A stretch of 64,000 bases of DNA. Source: Bolinopsis microptera. Its lineage: Eukaryota > Ctenophora > Tentaculata > Lobata > Bolinopsidae. The translations under genes were made by a program, and so were the position numbers. The notes beneath the pieces are model-generated. The model was not told the DNA's origin, made no database searches, and saw only the letters and a program-made list of their open reading frames with translations. Position 1 is the first letter of the stretch. Every line of letters begins with the position of its first letter. Location: contig NC_087072.1 of assembly GCF_026151205.1 (NCBI RefSeq), positions 12,190,169 to 12,254,168 of the forward strand, written 5' to 3'. Positions 33,701 through 45,822 of the stretch are shown piece by piece.

Positions 33701-34715
33701 GTATCGTGTGGGGTATGGATCATGAAACAGCGTTATGTGATTTCTAAACTTAGTTTTAAGGACCTCGTGGTTAGGTTGGAGGTTAAAACTGGACTATAAA
33801 CTAATTGTAGTTTCTTCCCTGTCTCTCTTTCTCCACACCTACCATCCGTTGTCACGCGAACAAATATTATGATGTCGACTGCAGATAAAAATCAAACATG
33901 ATCCTTAAAGAAAAACCGACAATATGGCGCTGCCCCGTTATTCAGAATATAGACGTGACTTACACTGAGCAAGTCATGTTTTTTATCATGATACAGATTA
34001 ACCAATCAGCTTATAGTCTAAGAATCTGTGTTATGTGTAAAACAAACTTGTGCTACCTCCCACTGTCACCACATAATCTCATAACCTTGTTTCAGTGAAA
34101 AAAGAGAAGTCCCCAGTCGAGTATCTTCTGAACGACGTGCTGCCCTCCAGCGAATATGTACAGTTCTATGATGCACATTCGGACATGCTTCAAGTGAGAA
34201 TATAGTTTCAAATAGTTACCAAATAGTTAGGTACCAAATAGATACCAACCAGTTGCCAAACAATTCCCAAACAGTTACAATCAGTTACCAAACAGTTACC
34301 AACCAGTTACCAAACAGTTACCAAACAGTCATTAACCAGTTGCCAAACTGTCATTAAACAGTTACCAAACAGCTTCCAAAAAGTCCGAAATTTCGTCTTA
34401 TTATCTTCTGCTAAAATATCTAGATGGTGCACCTATAAACTGCTCACCTATACGACTTTTTGTAGCTTTTGTTTCACTTTCCAGTTTGACGATCTAATCA
34501 GTCAATTAGGCGATATAAATAGTGGCAGCTGTTTTACCTGTTAAGTTCAACATTGTTCTAAAAGTGCAAGGTCAGTGAAATGTTTTGAATAAATTGTGAT
34601 GCGTAATCCTTAACAGGGAGCCTCTAGAACGTGTGGAAAGTTCCGACCTACGCAGAAGACACGCCAAATGATACACGACAAGATAAGAAATCTCCTCCGA
34701 TCTCAGAGAGCATGA
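30702..34715 (+). CDS. BPI/LBP-fold secreted protein with C-terminal ShKT domain
   Basis: Twelve exons with consistent phase: 30702-30831, 31071-31167, 31541-31660, 31886-31953, 32069-32147, 32276-32403, 32535-32623, 32748-32924, 33107-33362, 33552-33677, 34096-34193, 34617-34715; 488 residues. The signal peptide is MIKSAVLLLLVGGICSLS from Met11, the likely true start. The N-terminal BPI half reads AVDYINEEIRNVIPTIEAEL, FPLPQLSGQDYRLY, then LSLKDCRI and NMICNAVKN, whose Cys pair matches the family's conserved disulfide. The second half (TGTVDWKFKEQALPSG...YISTAVNVTVYG) is shorter than a usual C-terminal barrel. Exon 10 is a six-Cys ShKT module (CIDNDSNCAWW...CKKSCKVC). A basic 70-residue tail ends in LLRSQRA. 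BPI-fold proteins bind lipid or lipopolysaccharide, so a secreted defence or lipid-transfer role is inferred. Reading through the donor at 33362 would give a short form ending at TAA about 33394 without ShKT. Confidence 0.82.
34209..34385. repeat. ~11-bp intronic tandem repeat
   Basis: CCAAACAGTTA/CCAACCAGTTA units begin about 15 nt after the donor of BPI-ShKT exon 11. Confidence 0.85.
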
Positions 34716-37540
34716 TTGTTCAACTAGATCGTTTGAAAATTAGATATTTTTCCGAGAAAACCTGAGAGCAATAAGAGCCGTGTTTTAATGTTTATTAATC
34801 AACCGTTTGAAGAAAAGTGGATGAATTTGCCCTGATGGGGGCACGTGGGTTATCAGGACTCGTTTAGGGCAGAGTTAATAAGCCAGGACACGCAGGTCTT
34901 GCTTGCTCGTCCAGTAACTGGGTCACGTGATATATGAACACCTGCGTGCAAATCACGCTGCGCGTCAGTTCACGTTAGTGTTGCCATGGTGCTGCTGCTC
35001 TGTTTAAACTGCCACGTTACGCAGACTCATGAGTCACTAAAACAAGTCTAGTTCGAAAGTTTCTGATTGGTATTGCTCATTTGCACGGGAGGTGAGTCGC
35101 TTGTTGGCGCTAATTGGGTGGGTCAGACGTTGTGGCATGAGGCTAACTGGGCCTGATAACCGCCCCAGGCTTCAGAGCAACCAGCGATCAGACGACAGGC
35201 GTCTAGCGCCTTTATAATGAGCCTGCTCCCCACCTTACTTATAGACAAGGCATCTTGACAGTCAGCCCTTACATAATTCCTTTTCTCTCAGTCTGATCTT
35301 TTTGTGAGTTGTTAACTTCGTCTTTTAAACAAAATATTTTTTACAAAACTATTTTGCTGTTTGACAGTTTTTTTTCTGCCCATCATTCGACGACAGATCT
35401 TTATCTAGTTTAGAAGATAGCCTTCTCCGACTGATATTGGTATGGAGCTGATTCACATAAATGTTATTGATTATCATTCGAAGCTCTCTGTGGTTTTCCC
35501 ACAGGATTTCTTGTCTGCATGGTTTTTCTCCTCGCATTGGCAGACGGTAGTACACATACTGTTGTAAGTACAGCCAAGAATAAGGGCCGATTTTAGATCA
35601 CGTGATGCTGGTTAAGATGTAGTTACCTAGCACTACGGACCGGATGTGCTGTATCAGAGGGCTGCGGTAAGGTAATCGGGTCTCCAGGTCCCCACTTAAA
35701 GAACCGAGCCCGATTTCGTTTCCAGATGGCCAATTAAAAGGCACTGCTTCTAGATTGGACCAATAGGAAGGCAGATGAATCCACGTGAAACTACTGAGTG
35801 TTTCTTCCCTGTCCGTGACAGATGCATGTAACGGATTAAGAGAGGAGTAACTGTGGCATTTTTCTGTGTGACAAATCTGTTTTACTGCTACAGTTCTACC
35901 ATGTGTAATGTGCAGCTCGTGCTACTTTTCGAAGCAATTTGCGATCGCTTCTTCGAAACATTTCGTAGGAAACTAAATCTAATTGCGGATTTTCAAAAAT
36001 TCGTGGTTATTTGGATGAAACAGCTGATTTTCTAAATTTTAATCCCAGGGAAATCTTTGTGAGACTTACAAAACTGGCAGGAATTCAGCAAACCAGAAAC
36101 GTGAGCAAATTAAAGTTCATGATTCTTTGATCGCAATCTCACAATCGGCTTAATTATAAGTGAAGTGAACCCACGAAATACCACCACTTTGAGGGTTAGA
36201 GCTTAGTTCTACTGAACATTATCAAGCACAAAAAGGGCGCTAAAAATTACAAGTTTGTTTCTGATTAAAATCTGAGATGAAAGTTTTTGGTAAAAGCCTC
36301 CCATTTGGAACATGTCACACAACCATGCTAATCTGTCAAGGGCCGGAAACGTGCTAATTCAGGATTAGATCAAACGACATGCAAGTTAGGAAAATGTAGT
36401 TTCTAAATTTAAAATGCAAGTCTCAATTACACTTTGTGAAAATGATTACCTCAACGTGATGGGTCATTTTTATAAGCTCTGATGTAAGCTTTATTGCTGT
36501 GCACAGGTCAGTAGTCTTTACCAAATCCGACCATCAAAACATGGTTTTATCTTGATTTGGTACTGCATTTTTATCTCGCTTGCATGTGATTTGTTTTACC
36601 AATTTGACTGGGTCGTATCGCAGTTTGAGCTAGACAGAATCGCATCAAGCTAATAAGCATCAGGCTAGCAAAATAAGAGGATAGAACGTGACTGCAATGC
36701 TGAACACATGATGTCTATTCCTAGACGCATTGGAGAGATCAGCCTCCAATTGGAGAGATCAGCCTCCAATTGGAGAGATCAGCCTCCAATTGGAGAAGTC
36801 AGCTCTCCAATTGGAGAAGTCAGCTCTCCAACTCGAGACAAGATTATTTTTCAGCCCCACAACCCAACCACTTCGAACTAAAACAAGCTAACTACACGTG
36901 CATTAGACTCAACACACTAGACGCACGCACGCGAGAGCGGGTCCGCGTCGAGCTGCAGCGGTCTGAGGTTGAGATGGCTGGCGGGGAAGCAGTCAAACTT
37001 TAACCAATCCCCGTCCTAGTTCCGGGGAAGTAAAACCAATGTTGTCTAATTCAGCAGACCACGCTCAATACCTGCTCACATGACATGCACACTTTTTAAC
37101 GAGATCGAATTAAAGTTTGTTCTGGAAAGTGGTGGTCAACTGTTGACCCACACAATCTCAGAATCTCCATAGCTCCTGCCACATTACAGCTGCTGTTAGC
37201 GGGCTATCACACATTATCCTTGCTTTTACATGTTTGTGGGCGTGGGTATCAGCATTTAAGCTCTCGGAAATTGAATATTACCAGGGATAAACTATTTCAC
37301 TGCCCCTCACTAGGTATATAATATTAGTGGCGACTTCAGTGATCGTGTCTGTGTTTGAAAATCGTGTTAGCTTGCATCTATTTTAGAAGCGCAACACACC
37401 CTGCATCTTACGTCACTACTGGCCCCCTTTTAAAAGGTGTGATAAGGTTAGTTCCTTACAGCGACACCCTCACTTCAGTCCTGATCTACAGACCCCAGCC
37501 CAGGAAGCGATTTCAGTAGGATAATGAGGATTTGAATGTT
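34716..37540. other. Intergenic, no gene seen
   Basis: Several isolated CACGTG hexamers (34841, 34925, 35603, 35783, 36896). The short ORF at 35853 lacks motifs. A 20-21-bp tandem repeat lies at 36728-36832. Confidence 0.5.
36728..36832. repeat. 20-21-bp tandem repeat with CCAATTGG palindromes
   Basis: Three CCAATTGGAGAGATCAGCCT units then two CCAATTGGAGAAGTCAGCTC-type units. Each contains the palindrome CCAATTGG. Confidence 0.9.
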
Positions 37541-37572
37541 TGTGTTTACACAGGAGGGTCGCAGCAGCAGGC

Positions 37573-37872
37573 GTCACGTGTCGACTAGCTCCAGAGAGCC
37601 GTATCCAGCAATGCCTGGTGTCACGTGACACCGCCACGTGCCTGCCACCCGACACAGCTACTTGTGAAACTAATACTACATACATCCAATTTACTGCATA
37701 CATAACACTCAGGTCTCAACGGAACACAGTTGAAACTTTGGATAAACTTGTTCGTTGATCTGGGTTGGAGAAAGAGGGCTTGATTCGTGGTACCCGGTGG
37801 TTTCCAGACGCCCCAACGTGGTAGGACGTGGTGGGTCACGTGACAGGCTCTCTCAGCTGACGGTCACGTGAC
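37573..37872. promoter_or_regulatory. Cluster of GTCACGTGAC E-boxes
   Basis: Five CACGTG cores in 300 bp: 37573 (GTCACGTGTC), 37620, 37835 and 37863 (each exactly GTCACGTGAC) and 37635 (CCACGTGC). The 10-bp palindrome equals the preferred site of MITF/TFE and USF bHLH-zip factors in other animals (the CLEAR element). The next gene downstream is CBFB, whose first coding exon is spliced to something upstream, so this may be its promoter region; that link is inference. Confidence 0.55.
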
Positions 37873-37879
37873 CTGCCAT

Positions 37880-38901
37880 GAGACAGCTCATAACACCGAG
37901 TCTGCGATCCTGAATTCGATTTTTGTTACGAATTTCCTGAGTTTATTGGCCTCGAATTAGGAATATTTGCTTGTGTCAAGTGCAGAGAGGATTGCTTGGA
38001 CACGTGCAGCTATCTGTTGCTCTTGTTGTTGTTGTTTGTTGTGAGCTGATACAGCAGTGTACTCGTACTCTCGGGCAGGTTGTTAACTCGTCTCATTGTG
38101 TCAGCAAACTATCATCAATCCTTTATACTCGTAACATTTGTGTACCACTTTGCGGTTTACAAGCGATCTGTGAATTGACATCTTTCTTCAGTCTCCCAGG
38201 GATTGTCATTCGTCAACTTGAACGATATAACTAGGATAAATAACTACTGTCCTCACTGCTGTGATGAGCAGCGCTACTTTGTCAGGAAGTCTCAGTGGTC
38301 ATGACTTGATCACGGTGTTTGGGTATCAATGAAATAATACAACTGGTAATTCACAGGGCGTGATTAGTACAAACATACCATCATACATACGAAAGTGATA
38401 CCGTGCAACGTGCTACAGCATTACTCAAGCATAATGAAAGTAATAATTTCCGTAACACTGACTAATGTTTGACTAATGTCGTCATTACGATATCCTGTGT
38501 TAAACTGTCATTTCTTTTCACGCTAAGTAAATTTTCTTTTGTTTCGAAAATTAGAGGTATTACACTTGTCCGTGAACTTAGTGTTTAATTATTCGTGCTT
38601 TATAAGTTAATTTCTGATGAGACTCCCGTACCTCGTACTCATATAAATGATTGCGGTTTTCAGCGGCCCTACTTGAATGTTCAAGTACGTTAGGTGCGCA
38701 CCGCAAACTACCAATTACATCTATAGGATAGGTTGACTTGGTACATGTACCTTTCCTTTGATCGAGTATCGAGTAGCATACTGCTCGTAGCGTGTATTAT
38801 GTAGTGATATTAGTGTTTAAAACTGAGCTATAATGCTAACAATAGTGTGAGAAATGAATGTTCCTGTAGTTATTTCGACATGTCATTCAGCTTCCATTGC
38901 T
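37880..38901. other. Non-coding
   Basis: No exon or repeat was supported. The ORF at 37971-38234 has no recognisable motif. Confidence 0.4.
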
Positions 38902-40632
38902 GTACAGTTCGCACGGTACTTTTGCAAATTCCCACATATTGACCCTAAGGTACAGTTCGCACGGTACTTTTGCAAGTTCCGTCATATTGACCCTAAGGTA
39001 CAGTTCGCACGGTACTTTTGCAAGTTCCCACATATTGACCCTAAGGTACAGTTCGCACGGTACTTTTGCAAGTTCTCTCATATTGACCCTAAGGTACAGT
39101 TCGCACGGTACTTTTGCAAATTCCCTCATATTGACCCTAAGATACAGTTCGCACGGTACTTTTGCAAATTCCCACATATTGACCCTAAGGTACAGTTCGC
39201 ACGGTACTTTTGCAAATTCCCTCATATTGACCCTAAGGTACAGTTCGCACGGTACTTTTGCAAGTTCCCTCATATTGACCCTAAGGTACAATTCGCACGG
39301 TACTTTTGCAAGTTCCCTCATATTGACCCTAAGGTACAGTTTGCACGGTACTTTTGCAGGTTCCCTCATAGTGACCCTAAGGTACAGTTCGCACGGTACT
39401 TTTGCAGGTTCCGTCATATTGACCCTAAGGTACAGTTTGCACGGTACTTTTGCAGGTTCCCTCATATTGACCCTAAGGTACAGTTCGCACGGTACTTTTG
39501 CAGGTTCCGTCATATTGATCCTAAGATACAGTTCGCACGGTACTTTTGCAAGTTCCCTCATATTGACGCTAAGGTACAGTTCGCACGGTACTTTTGCAGG
39601 TTCCCTCATATTGACCTAAGGTACAGTTCGCACGGTACTTTTGCAAGTTCCCTCATATTGACCCTAAGATACAGTTCGCACGGTACTTTTGCAAGTTCCC
39701 TCATATTGACCCTAAGGTACAGTTCGCACGGTACTTTTACAAGTTCCCTCATATTGACCCTAAGGTACAGATCGCACGGTACTTTTGCAAGTTCCCTCAT
39801 ATTGACCCTAAGGTACAGTTCGCACGGTCCTTTTGCAGGTTCCCTCATATTGACCATAAGGTACAGTTCGCACGGTATTTTTGCAAATTCCCTCATATTG
39901 ACGCTAAGGTACAGTTCGCACGGTACTTTTGCAAGTTCTCTCATATTGACCCTAAGGTACAGTTCGCACGGTACTTTTGCAGGTTCCCTCATATTGACCC
40001 TAAGGTACAGTTCGCACGGTCCTTTTGCAGGTTCCCTCATATTGACCCTAAGGTACAGTTCGCACGGTACTTTTACAAGTTCCCTCATATTGACCCTAAG
40101 GTACAGATCGCACGGTACTTTTGCAAGTTCCCTCATATTGACCCTAAGGTACAGTTCGCACGGTCCTTTTGCAGGTTCCCTCATATTGACCATAAGGTAC
40201 AGTTCGCACGGTATTTTTGCAAATTCCCTCATATTGACGCTAAGGTACAGTTCGCACGGTACTTTTGCAAGTTCTCTCATATTGACCCTAAGGTACAGTT
40301 CGCACGGTACTTTTGCAGGTTCCCTCATATTGACCCTAAGGTACAGTTCGCACGGTCCTTTTGCAGGTTCCCTCATATTGACCATAAGGTACAGTTCGCA
40401 CAGTATTTTTGCAAATTCCCTCATATTGACCCTAATTAGGTACAGTTCGCACGGTACTTTTGCAAGTTCTCTCATATTGACCCTAAGGTACAGTTCGCAC
40501 GGTACTTTTGCAAGTTCCCTCATATTGACCCTAAGGTACAGTTCGCGCGGTACTTTTGCAAGTTCTCTCATATTGACCCTAAGGTACAGTTCGCACGGTA
40601 CTTTTGCAAGTTCCCTCATATTGACCCTAAGG
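38902..40632. repeat. 48-bp minisatellite, ~36 units, with higher-order structure
   Basis: The unit runs GTACAGTTCGCACGGTACTT, then TTGCAAGTTCCCTCATATTG, then ACCCTAAG. As 48 is a multiple of 3, several frames stay open on both strands (for example 38854-40683), which is not evidence of coding. One unit lost a base at about 39617 and one gained TTA at about 40437. Units at 39719-40390 form two copies of a seven-unit, 336-bp higher-order repeat. Confidence 0.97.
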
Positions 40633-43546
40633 CAACACCTTTTAAAGCTCCCTTCGTGTATCAATTTTACTGGTACGTTGTAGCTTTCCCGTTTATACTA
40701 TTGTTAATTTCGTAGGATTGAGCACATTTTCTTAGGATTGAGCACACTTTCTATTTTATTAGAAGTGAAATAATATCGTTATGTTTATTGTTTAGGAAAT
40801 CAAACTCAGACTGATCGACTGTTTTGGAAAATTACTTCTCGCCTACTTTTAAACTTCGTCTTTTGTTTGATTATGCAGATATCAACGTTAATCCAGGCTC
40901 TTTATTCAATAAGTAGGACATGTACACTATCATAACTAAAATACACTCAATTATTAAAGACTATGAAGCTATATGAGGCTGATGTAGTTACTTTTTGTTT
41001 AAACTTGATTTGTTTTGTGAAGGAGTGGATCTACTCCGACTCCAGAAATTAAATGGCTTTTTTAATGCTTAAAAAGCAATTTACAAGAGTCTATTATGCA
41101 TCATCGCGATTGTATTTGTGATTCAAAGGGCGATGTTTTAAAGTCTAAATAGATTTCAAAAAAGTCTAAAAATGATCCGGAAGAGCTCGGACAGTGTCTA
41201 AAATTTGAAACCTGCTCATTTCCTTTTCTGTGTAGAGTCTGGAGGTTTATAATTAACTAAAAATTGGAAAAAACATTAGTACAAGGTAAAGTTTTGAAAG
41301 TTGCGAGGTCTGCATTTTTAGTTTCACACAGTCGCGAGTGGGCCGGGGGGGCCGTGGGTGGGCCGGGGGCACATACGTGGGGGGGGGGGGGGGGCACATA
41401 CGAAGCTAAAACTTGGTAGTGGTATCTTATCGGCTCACATTTTTTGAACATGATACATTGCCTTCCATTTTCCGGCCATAGCTCTTTCAATATTTGAGAA
41501 TCCTGCAAAAATTTGCAAAATGCAGATTTTTAGCAACTAGCTAATCCAAGACAAATTAAGAACCGGAAAAAATTAAATTCCTGACTTCTCTTATGCTTGG
41601 TGACAATATCATGAACTTGGGCATCAAACGATTTTGACCAAATTAAAGTTCAGCTTCATTATGTCAAATTCGTTCTATACTAAGTTTTAGCTGAAATTTT
41701 GGATAGAAATAGCTGAAATTTTAGATAGGCAAAATTATTCCATCCCTTAACGGCAAACCTACTTAATATAGCATACAAGGTAGTTTGCAAACCTACTTAA
41801 TATAGCATACAAGGTAGTTTGCAAACCTACTTAATATACCATACAAGGTAGTTTGAATTTAGGTTCAAAATGTTCTGTCAAGCTGCTATGATAATAATTA
41901 ATTTATAAAGATAATTATGCTAATGTAGGTACTAGGTACATGCATATTGTTTCAGAAAAATACCTTCAGCAAGGAAGTATATTCAATATAACTGAAAGTT
42001 GAAGAGAATTATATGAAGGACAATTAGATATCATTATTTATCATCAACATAACATGAGCATATGCGGCTCCCTATTTTTACATAGTATTATATCTAATTG
42101 ATATTATCCTAACTTTAGCGCTGCATCATGGTCATATATGGACTAGCTGTCGTGTATTTTCCTTCTAAGGCTGGTAACTACCGGCTGCAAGGCTGCAATT
42201 AGGCTTTCCATCTCGTAAAACGGGGCCGGTTAATTACTGGTTTAGTCAAATGAAAAATTGAAAGAAATTTATCTCCAGGATCGATTCCCTTTTCTACATG
42301 AATGTGATTTCTTGGATTTGGTGTACAAAGTGTTCATTACTGTTATTACTGAAAGCATAATTTCCGTTATTCCCTGCTACTTTATTTTATCAGATGAACA
42401 AGTTATTTTAATCTACTGAATACTTGAGATTTCAATTACATCTCAGTTCGTGCAATTAGGAAACTAATTAGTATTCCGCACAGCTGGCATCTTTTTCAAT
42501 AAATTGTACTAAAATTAAGCTCACTCAGTTTTTATTGATTTTATTAAATCTTTTTTCCGGCGAACTTTTTAACCTGTTTTATAAATTTGTTTCATCCTCG
42601 TATTTATACCCCGCAATCTTAAATTTCCCAAACTACTTCAAACCTTCTGTACCAAAGAAAAAGTATTGCCTTGTTCAGAATAATAATTAATTCGCTGTCT
42701 TGGACAGAATAATAATTAACTTGCTGCTTGACTGCCTAATTATCTGATTAAAACTTGCATTTTCTTACCAATACAATGTTCATTGATACAAACAGCCCAA
42801 TATATCGGCACTCTTTTCGTTACGTTCACTTCTGCTAACTGTCATTACGAATTTGTAATTTTTTGCTATTTTTGCAACCACAAGCGTGGTTTTGTTCCCT
42901 TTATTGATTTAGACTGCACACAATAGCATTATAACTGATATCGAGTATTATATTATGTATAAGTATTATATTATATAACGAGAAAGCAGCAACTAAAACT
43001 AACCATTACCCTCTACTTAGCGATATTCTGGCTGGACCAAAGACCTCACCCCATTAACCATCCTCAAATCTCCTCCCTTCCTCTTTCCCACCTGTTTACT
43101 CCGCAAGACTCCGCAGCCCTGGTTGTAGCCCGTAGCAACACGTGCGCGCTGAGGCATTGTGCCGCCGCCGCCGTGCCAGACGTCCTCGAGCCTGACCACA
43201 ACCCCTCCATGTTCCATGTTAGTTTAACAAGGGTAGTGGGTAAACGGGGGCGGGAATTCGGTCTAAAACTGGACATATATATTTGAGCTGTAGACGTATA
43301 TCTCATGCACTTGTTGGAGACATCAATTAGGGACGTCTGCGTAAACAGGGGATCACGTTGATGGAATTATAAAGTAGGGATCTTTAGTGTCTTAGACAGA
43401 ACAGGACCTTCAAAAAGACAAAATTTGACAGCTGTCTAGTCGGCACGTCACATTTAGCCGGATTCTTAAAAAACAAGATTTCGGACCAGTTGCAGTCCTT
43501 AACAAAAGTGTGTTTTTTTTTCCTCTAAAAATGCATTATTTTTCAG
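40633..43546. other. Non-coding upstream of CBFB
   Basis: A G-rich stretch (41338-41394, including a run of about 17 G) and three 34-bp units (41753-41854, ACTTAATATAGCATACAAGG). The acceptor at 43546 shows that an upstream CBFB exon exists, but I could not identify it. Confidence 0.5.
41753..41854. repeat. 34-bp repeat, three units
   Basis: GCAAACCTACTTAATATAGC then ATACAAGGTAGTTT, three times in tandem. Confidence 0.93.
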
Positions 43547-43564
43547 CTGCTGCACTATGGATTG

Positions 43565-45822
43565 ATGCCACGAGTTGTTCAGGATCAGTCCCACAAGTTT
43601 GAAACAGACGAATTGTTTAGAAAACTGAGCGAGGACACGGAGGTATGTTCAGGATCCATCAAGTTTATACCAAAAAAAAATACTCTAGATATTATAGAAG
43701 GAGTTTTCTTGTCAAATTAGTAAGGATAAGATAACCATTAACCTTACTAAAGTACTAAGACTGCAATCTATAAGTATAGAAGACTTTATTGACTGTACCT
43801 TTCCTCAGATAAGAGTGACGTCGTATCGGGACAAGTCTCCGGAGGAACGGTCACAGCGGTTCATCAACGACGTAAAAGAAGGGCATACTTGTGTGGTAAG
43901 TTCTCTCCAAATTAACGGGGTGGGGGACGGGGAGGGGTGTGTATAGCTAGAAACTTATCCCATCATATTGACGGGGTGGGGGACGGGGAGGGGTGTGTAG
44001 CTAGAAACTTATCCCATCATATTGTTCACATTTCAATTCAAAGAACCTGTGATCAGTAAATATGGAAGTTTTCTTAGCGTTTGGTGTGAAATTTTCTCTA
44101 ACCATCAAGTCTGAAATATTATGACCTTGAAAATTCTGCACATGGGGAGGCTAAGACTTGGAAAAAATTGTATACATTTTTACATTTGCCAGCCTCCATA
44201 ATTTGAAATGGGAGAGTTAACTACGTTCATAACTATTAACTATAGTAGTATTATAGTATTGTGTCAGTGTGTATAGTGGTATCATGTGTAAAACATGTCG
44301 CCCAACTTGTCAAACTTGTTTAACATAGAAGTTAATTCAACACTTAATTCACAGGCGTTTCTTAACACCGGAGTAAACCTAATGCTGCAGTTTTACCCTC
44401 CATCGGGTCCCACAGACAAAGTCACCAAGGAATATGTAGACTTCGACAAGGATCCCTCAAAGGTGAGATTGTAAGCTTGATACAAAACAGGGTTTAGGCG
44501 GCTTTTAAAAAGTAGAGATCTTGCGACAGTGGAGACTATGACTGTGTGTCCCAAAAAAGACAGCGTCTATCTTATATCTATCTTTAGCAGTTAGCGCATG
44601 TAAATTACGTCACAGTTGAGTGAATCCCATGTTTAAACAATAAACCCCCTTTCAGGTGGTCCTCAAAAGTCGGTTTATAATGAACGGAGTTTGTGTACAA
44701 ATGAAGGGTTGGATCGACCTGAAGCGTCTGGATGGAGTAGCTCGGTTAGAATTCGACTACGATTTAGCGGATGTGAGTTTTCAGCACTTACATATAAACT
44801 TTTTCAACAGTTGAAATTAACAGTTGCAAGTTACATATAAACCTTTTCAACAGTTGAAATTAGCAGTTGCAACTTACATATAGACCGAAATTAGCAGTTG
44901 CAACTTACACTTAAACCCTTTCAACAGTTGAAATTAGCAGTTGCAAGTTACATATAAACCTTTTCAACAGTTGAAATTAGCAGTTGCAACTTACATATAG
45001 ACCGAAATTAGCAGTTGCAACTTACATATAAACCCTTTCAACAGTTGAAATTAGCAGTTGCAACTTACATATAAACCCTTTCAACAGTTGAAATTAGCAG
45101 TTGCAACTTACATATAAACCCTTTCAACAGTTGAAATTAGCAGTTGCAACTTACATATAAACCCTTTCAGCAGTTGAAATTAGCAGTTGCAACTTACATA
45201 TAAACCCTTTCAACAGTTGAAATTAGCAGTTGCAACTTACATATAAACCCTTTCAGCAGTTGAAATTAGCAGTTGCAACTTACATATAAACCCTTTCAAC
45301 AGTTGAAATTAGCAACCTGGAGGTGTGTATTATAGGAGAAGTGGGTACAAATGGAAGTGGAGAAACTGTGTCAACTTAAATTTAGTATATTTCAGCAAGA
45401 AGACAGAGTAGTGAGAACCAGACTTAGAGAATACGAAGAGAGACAGATGAAAAACGAGTTCTCAATCGCAGTGAGTCTCTTTTACTGGACTTGTATTCCT
45501 CGTTAACCTAATCATTGAGCAGCATTTCTTTAAAATCAATTTGATGGATCTTTTTATGGTTCGTTGTATCACCAGTTTCTAATATGGACGATGAAGACAA
45601 CAAGATAGTATCTGTATTCTGTTGACATCGGTTATCCCAGGTTACTATTAAAAAGTTAATAGCAACTATTGTTATCCCCATCTGAGTGATGTGATTCTAA
45701 CCTTATCTCAGTAATATCTCTAGGGATCCCAGCTGATGCCAATACAAAGCAACCAGCTCTCCTCAAGCACGGGCCCTGAGGGGTCCAGGATCCACCACGC
45801 CCACAGATACCACCCTTACTAG
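43565..45822 (+). CDS. CBFB: Core-binding factor beta subunit
   Basis: Six coding exons, all in phase 0: 43565-43642 (the exon itself begins at the acceptor 43546/43547), 43809-43895, 44355-44462, 44656-44772, 45396-45470, 45724-45822; 187 residues, the size of known CBFB. Diagnostic stretches are MPRVVQDQSHKFETDELFRK, YRDKSPEERSQRF, FLNTGVNLMLQFYPP, FIMNGVCVQMKGWIDLKRLD and a charged RTRLREYEERQ helix. CBFB lacks DNA contacts of its own; it binds Runt-domain factors, raises their DNA affinity and acts in the nucleus. The tail after the helix (MPIQSNQLSSSTGPEGSRIH) is Ser/His-rich and lineage-specific. The start is the ATG aligned with the family N-terminus. A tiny upstream ATGGATTGA in another frame lies in the same exon. 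Confidence 0.95.
43914..44035. repeat. ~60-bp tandem duplication in CBFB intron 2
   Basis: ACGGGGTGGGGGACGGGGAG followed by GCTAGAAACTTATCCCATCA, twice, starting about 18 nt after the donor at 43896. Confidence 0.9.
44783..45312. repeat. 43-bp minisatellite in CBFB intron 4
   Basis: About 12 units of CTTACATATAAACCCTTTCA, ACAGTTGAAATTAGCAGTTG, CAA. Two shorter units share the same internal deletion (CATATAGACCGAAATTAGC). It begins 10 nt after the donor at 44773. Every unit contains CCCTTTCAACAG, which resembles a 3' splice site. Confidence 0.95.

Noticed and set aside
38854-40683. 609-codon ORF (and long ORFs on the other frames and strand) across the 48-bp array
   Set aside because: The period is a multiple of three, so several frames are open by construction. 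Single-base unit changes shift the frame without consequence, and there is no start context or unique protein flanks.
43017-43306. Minus-strand ORFs just upstream of CBFB as a divergent gene
   Set aside because: Composition is GC-rich promoter-like, with two overlapping frames and no protein-like features.
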